From an uncultured Helicobacteraceae bacterium (GTDB lineage: Bacteria; Campylobacterota; Campylobacteria; Campylobacterales; Helicobacteraceae): a stretch of 64,000 nt of DNA. Both the position numbers and the translations under genes were made by a program. The stretch spans positions 1-64,000 of the forward strand of contig CANQAN010000009.1 in NCBI GenBank assembly GCA_947588965.1. The letters run 5' to 3'. Within the stretch, counting starts at the first letter, position 1; every line of letters begins with the position of its first letter. Positions 60,687 to 64,000 of the stretch are shown here, piece after piece. The notes under the pieces were generated by a model. That model made no database searches. It saw only the letters and a program-made list of their open reading frames with translations, and had not been told where the DNA came from.

Positions 60687-61300
60687 GGAAAACACACATT
60701 GGCTTGGCGCTTGGATTGAGCGCAGTTGGAATCTCTCTTGTCTCCCCCTTAGCGCAAATAACATTTCACACAAAGGATTTGAGCCTTTTTTATGGAGCAG
60801 TAGCGTTTGGTGCGTTATTGCCCGATATTGATGAGCCAAATTCTACTTTGGGACGTAAAACACTTGGAATCTCTAATGCCCTAAGGGCGCTTTTTGGACA
60901 TCGTGGATTCACACACAGCCTTTGTTTTATAGCGATTCTTATGTTTTTGCTTGTTTTGCTTGGTGTTTTTAAAGGTGGAGTGATGAATGAGGCTTTGGGT
61001 GCGCTTCCCTTTTTGCAAAATTTTGTCTCACAATATGGATTGCAAGATATTTTGTGGGATTCTTTGGATAAAGGGAGTCTTTGGATGCTTGCTTTTGGAA
61101 TCTTTTGGGGTTGCGTGTTTCATCTCTGTGGAGACATGCTCACTCCCAGTGGCGTTCCTCTGTTGCTGCCCTTTAGTACGCGGAGTTTTCATTTGACACC
61201 ATACTTTTTGCGCTTTAGGACGGGGAGTGTGTTTGACTATGGAGTGGGGGCTTTAGGATTCTTTGTTTTTGCGTTTTTAAACGCAAAAATTCTGTTGTGA
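60680..61300 (+). CDS. YdjM-like membrane-bound metal-dependent hydrolase family protein
   Basis: A 206-residue membrane protein with four or five helices. The family motif appears as LLPDIDEPNSTLG, then FGHRGFTHSL with metal-type His residues, and HLCGDMLTPSGVPLL. The family is annotated as LexA-regulated membrane hydrolases in enterobacteria; no LexA box is seen here. A 24-base palindrome (TTTTTGCGTTT-TT-AAACGCAAAAA) lies inside its last codons. Confidence 0.82.
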   Translation: MLGKTHIGLALGLSAVGISLVSPLAQITFHTKDLSLFYGAVAFGALLPDIDEPNSTLGRKTLGISNALRALFGHRGFTHSLCFIAILMFLLVLLGVFKGGVMNEALGALPFLQNFVSQYGLQDILWDSLDKGSLWMLAFGIFWGCVFHLCGDMLTPSGVPLLLPFSTRSFHLTPYFLRFRTGSVFDYGVGALGFFVFAFLNAKILL

Positions 61301-61312
61301 ATCCAAAAAGAC

Positions 61313-61344
61313 TTCACATTCTATTCACAGATAAATTCTAAAAT
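61313..61344 (+). promoter_or_regulatory. Direct repeats and -10 upstream of the response regulator gene
   Basis: TTCACA at 61313-61318 and again at 61324-61329, start to start 11 bases, followed by TAAAAT (61339-61344). Tandem half-sites one helical turn apart in place of a -35 are the usual OmpR-family binding arrangement, suggesting autoregulation by the downstream regulator. Confidence 0.5.
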
Positions 61345-61370
61345 GATGCAAAAATTTCAAAAGAGTTAAA

Positions 61371-62057
61371 ATGCAAAAGAGGGCGAAAATCTTACTTCTT
61401 GAAGATGATATGATGTTGCAAGAAATCATCGCAGAATACCTAGAAGAAGAAGGCTATGAGGTGCTTTGCTTTGAAAATGGATTGGAAGCGGCAGAACGTG
61501 CTTATGAAGAGGATTTTGATATTTTGTTGCTTGATGTGATGGTTGAGGGGCAAAGTGGTTTTGAGGCTCTACGTGAAGTGCGACAAAGTGGCAAGGACAC
61601 ACCCGCGATATTCATTAGCGCACGCAATACATTAAAGGACTTGGAGGTTGGCTTTAAGAGCGGATGTGATGATTATTTGAGGAAGCCCTTTGAGTTGTCT
61701 GAATTATTGCTTCGGATTGAAGCACAACTCAAGCACAGACACAAACAGCAGATTTTTGATTTTGAGAATGGATACAGCTTTGATAGTTCTAGCGGGATTT
61801 TGTCTTTTAAGGGAAAGGTGCAACAACTGCCTAGCAAAGAGAGAGAACTTTTGAATATTTTGCTTGAATCTCAAGGGAAATTTGTCCCTTTAGAATCCAT
61901 ATATGCGCATCTTTGGGGTGATGAAAATCCAAGTGAGGGGGCTTTACGCGTGTATATTAAGCATTTGCGCCAAATTGTCGGAAAGGACAGAATCCTCACA
62001 AGACGCGCAGAGGGCTATTGTATCCAAAACATCGCACAGGATCGCAAAAATGGCTGA
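61371..62057 (+). CDS. OmpR-family response regulator
   Basis: A 228-residue regulator. The receiver has acidic residues in LLEDD, the phosphorylatable Asp in LLLDVMVEG, Thr/Ser in FISARN, and Lys in YLRKPFE. A winged-helix effector follows with VYIKHLRQIVG and RRAEGYCI. The kinase gene overlaps its end by eight bases. It resembles the copper or DccR-type regulators of the group, but I will not name it without comparison. Confidence 0.92.
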   Translation: MQKRAKILLLEDDMMLQEIIAEYLEEEGYEVLCFENGLEAAERAYEEDFDILLLDVMVEGQSGFEALREVRQSGKDTPAIFISARNTLKDLEVGFKSGCDDYLRKPFELSELLLRIEAQLKHRHKQQIFDFENGYSFDSSSGILSFKGKVQQLPSKERELLNILLESQGKFVPLESIYAHLWGDENPSEGALRVYIKHLRQIVGKDRILTRRAEGYCIQNIAQDRKNG

Positions 62058-63333
62058 CATTGGCAAAAAAACCGCGCTGAAAATTTTATCGCTTTATTTG
62101 CTGACAAATTGTGTCTTTTTGGCGTTTGCGTGTTATGGATGGTATTTGATTGAGAAAAAATCCATTTTGGAATTCAACGCAGGAATCTTGTATCAAGAAA
62201 ATCACAGCTTGACAGCTTCTTTGTATGGGGGAGTGCAGACGCGACAAAAGGGATTTTTGGAGCTTTTAGACGCACTTTCTAAAGAGCTTGAGATTCCCTT
62301 TATGATTGTGGATAAAAATGGGCAGATTTTTTTTAATACACTCTCTTTTCTTAAGGATTCTGCGCAAGTTGAGGAGATTTTGCAGACAAAAGAGCTTTTT
62401 AGTCATTATCCCCTAAAGAGCCACCATGGAAAGATAGTGTGGATTGATGATGTTATGTACTTTGTCACACAACGTCTGAAAGGAGGATTTTGGCATTCGG
62501 TACGCGAGAAATTTGGAGATGAGATTCCAAAGGACGATTTGTTTCTTGTCATTGCAACAAGTGGAATCCAAGCGGAGATTAACGCGCTTTTGAGGATGAT
62601 TTTTGGAAGTTTTGTGATAATCTTATCACTTATGGGGGTGGTTGCGTATTTTTTGGTTCTTTTGAGTCTGAAGCCCTTAGGGGAAAAGATTAATTCCCTC
62701 AATGCTTTTATTAAGGATTCCACACATGAGATTAATACGCCCTTAAGTGTTATTTTAATGAGTGTTGAGCGCATTAAGACTGAATCCTTGCCCCATGAAG
62801 AGCGACGTAAAATTTCGCGCATTGTCCTTGCGGCAAAGACATTAAAGAGCATTTATCAAGATTTGCTGTTTTATGCCTTTAAAGATGTGCAAGAGCCCCC
62901 CAAAGAAAGCATTTCTATGCCAGAACTCATAAGGGAGCGCGTGGCTTATTTTGAGCCTTTTTTTAAAAGCAAAAATATTGTTCTGCATTTTAAGGAACAA
63001 GAGCCCTGCAAGAATCCCTTGAATGCTAACTACAGCCACATTGTGCGCGTGGTTGATAATCTACTAGAAAATGCGCTCAAATACACAAAAAGCGGTGGAT
63101 ATGTGGAGATTACTTTAGGTGCGGATTGTTTGAGGATTGAAGATAGTGGTTGTGGAATCGCAAAGGAGGATTTGCCCTTTATTTTTAACAAATACTTTCG
63201 GGCAAACAATCAACACGGTGGTTTTGGAATCGGACTTTCAATTGTGAAACAAATTTGTGATTTTTATCAGCTGAAGATTCATTGTGAGAGTGCTTTGGGG
63301 CGTGGGAGTATTTTTACACTTAATTGGGCTTAA
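62050..63333 (+). CDS. Sensor histidine kinase
   Basis: A 427-residue membrane kinase with two membrane helices (about residues 12-34 and 180-203) around a periplasmic sensor of about 145 residues. The H-box reads DSTHEINTPLSV, the N-box NLLENALKYT, then EDSGCGIAKED (G1) and GGFGIGLSIV (G2). The start ATG 62050 lies inside the regulator gene, so the pair is coupled. The sensor domain has no obvious metal-binding motif; the signal is unknown. A terminator follows. Confidence 0.92.
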   Translation: MADIGKKTALKILSLYLLTNCVFLAFACYGWYLIEKKSILEFNAGILYQENHSLTASLYGGVQTRQKGFLELLDALSKELEIPFMIVDKNGQIFFNTLSFLKDSAQVEEILQTKELFSHYPLKSHHGKIVWIDDVMYFVTQRLKGGFWHSVREKFGDEIPKDDLFLVIATSGIQAEINALLRMIFGSFVIILSLMGVVAYFLVLLSLKPLGEKINSLNAFIKDSTHEINTPLSVILMSVERIKTESLPHEERRKISRIVLAAKTLKSIYQDLLFYAFKDVQEPPKESISMPELIRERVAYFEPFFKSKNIVLHFKEQEPCKNPLNANYSHIVRVVDNLLENALKYTKSGGYVEITLGADCLRIEDSGCGIAKEDLPFIFNKYFRANNQHGGFGIGLSIVKQICDFYQLKIHCESALGRGSIFTLNWA

Positions 63334-63341
63334 TGTTTGTT

Positions 63342-63369
63342 GGATTCTTTATAAAGTGGAATCCTTTTT
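63342..63369 (+). terminator. Intrinsic terminator after the kinase gene
   Basis: GGATTC and GAATCC form a 6-bp stem around TTTATAAAGTG, followed by TTTTT. It starts nine bases after the kinase stop and separates the two-component pair from the next gene. Confidence 0.7.
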
Positions 63370-63406
63370 GCTGTCTTTTTAGAAAAATGATTCAAAAGGG
63401 ATTGTG

Positions 63407-64000
63407 ATGCGTATCTTAAAAACATGGGGACTGGGGATTCTTTGGGGATGGTTATTTTTAACTTCATTGAATGCAGCACAGCAAGGACTTCCAAACTCAA
63501 ATTACACAAACGCACAACATCCGCTTTTACAAGAGAGAAAAAAGATTTTATTGGGCGTCTATGGTTCTTATGATAAGGCAGAATCGGATGCGGATTTGGA
63601 AGTTGCAGGTTTTGAGCCACAGACGCACAATCTTAGTGAAAAGCAATTGGGGCTTGGGATTCAAATTGGCTATTTGTTGAGTGAAAATCACAGAATTTTG
63701 GCAAATTTAGAACATCACTTTAAAGAGCATGGATTTTCCTATGAGCTCCTCACAATTGCCTATGCACTCACTCCGAGAATTCCTAATACGATGAATTGGA
63801 GATTGCTTTTATCGGCAAATGCGGGAATCACTTATGGACACTTTGATAGTGGAAGTTTTGTTATCAATGACAATAGTTTGAGCTCACTCTCTTATTTGGG
63901 ATTCACCTATGGAGTGAAAGCGGGACTGATACGTTCTTTTCAAAATGGTGAGTTAGAGTTTGGAGTGCAGGCACGACGTTTAAACTTCGGTGAAGAAAAT
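63407..64000 (+). CDS. Outer-membrane beta-barrel protein (partial, runs off the window end)
   Basis: At least 198 residues, open to the window end. ATG 63407 is six bases after AAAAGGG; an in-frame GTG just before is possible. A signal peptide (LGILWGWLFLTSLNAA) is followed by repeated amphipathic strands with Gly and aromatic residues (LGLGIQIGYLL, ELLTIAYAL, SLSYLGFTYGVKAGLI), the look of a porin-like small barrel with even strand spacing. It lies just downstream of the two-component genes beyond a terminator. Confidence 0.75.
   Translation, partial: MRILKTWGLGILWGWLFLTSLNAAQQGLPNSNYTNAQHPLLQERKKILLGVYGSYDKAESDADLEVAGFEPQTHNLSEKQLGLGIQIGYLLSENHRILANLEHHFKEHGFSYELLTIAYALTPRIPNTMNWRLLLSANAGITYGHFDSGSFVINDNSLSSLSYLGFTYGVKAGLIRSFQNGELEFGVQARRLNFGEEN

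Noticed and set aside
62406-62852. Minus-strand frame of 148 codons opposite the histidine kinase
   Set aside because: Antisense shadow; kinase motifs are complete on the plus strand.
1-64000. CRISPR arrays, IS elements, prophage genes, rRNA, tmRNA, riboswitches
   Set aside because: No repeated spacer pattern, transposase or integrase motif, phage structural gene or conserved RNA fold was seen when reading both strands. The only RNA gene found is tRNA-Arg.

Overview
The window is a gene-dense, low-GC bacterial chromosome segment from a Campylobacterota organism, almost certainly a Helicobacter. This rests on gene-by-gene resemblance to H. pylori proteins and on gene orders I recall from that genome: Csd6-Era-HslU-HslV-L9, CoaD-Tmk-ComFC, GluRS2-YggT-Slt, FabH-PlsX-L32-YceD-Ndk, FtsZ-FtsA-PpiD-like, the small HP0268-type nuclease next to MiaB, and MltD-RlpA-KdsC-LptC-LptA-EngB. 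Some genes point away from the gastric H. pylori and towards an enterohepatic Helicobacter: hisB (histidine synthesis), a short Campylobacter-type Pgi, and a PilM/PilN/PilO-like trio. No species is named because the sequence alone does not fix one. There is no IS element, prophage, CRISPR array or rRNA. The window is mostly core genome, and its accessory interest is in the cell-envelope and flagellar-regulon genes.

Layout. 1-12.7 kb is almost entirely minus strand: the cell-shape enzyme Csd6, era, hslU, hslV and rplI, then a very tight run of eight genes (pyrC-like pseudo-dihydroorotase, mscS, aminofutalosine deaminase, phosphomannomutase, pyrC, coaD, tmk, comFC), and a SIMPL protein. 12.8-16.4 kb holds a SotB-like exporter, an HDOD protein, MqnA and a peroxiredoxin. 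16.6-30.2 kb is a long plus-strand stretch rich in envelope genes: mltD, rlpA, hisB, kdsC, lptC, lptA, engB, a GNAT, a MreD-like protein, PBP2, coaBC, a conserved unknown, uppS, gltX, yggT and slt. 30.2-37.9 kb (minus) carries fabH-plsX-rpmF-yceD-ndk and gap-pgi-pta-ackA. 38-39.3 kb has HU, a tRNA-Arg(CCT) and Fe-SOD. 39.3-44.7 kb (minus) has ftsZ, ftsA, a PpiD-like chaperone and nusA. 44.8-48.6 kb (plus) has an HP0268-type nuclease, miaB, a DUF374 acyltransferase, a membrane-anchored unknown and hemW. 48.6-53.0 kb (minus) carries the PilO/PilN/PilM-like trio, a UreH-like membrane protein and cysS. 53.2-56.8 kb contains two genes behind sigma-28-like promoters (an EF-hand-type calcium-binding protein and a YjfB-like motility protein) flanking gdhA. 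56.9-64 kb (plus) has a large AsmA-like protein, xthA, ybeY, a YdjM-like membrane protein, a two-component pair, and an outer-membrane protein cut by the window end.

How the genes work together. Many serve envelope building: peptidoglycan trimming and synthesis (Csd6, MltD, RlpA, PBP2, Slt, UppS), LPS supply and transport (KdsC, LptC, LptA), and fatty acid/phospholipid synthesis (FabH, PlsX). Two enzymes, MqnA and aminofutalosine deaminase, indicate menaquinone synthesis by the futalosine route. Pta-AckA, Gap, Pgi and Gdh give central carbon and nitrogen links. The best candidates for something less described are the PilMNO-like assembly trio with no pilus genes beside it in the window, the sigma-28-linked calcium-binding protein, and a catalytically dead dihydroorotase heading the same gene run as the active one.
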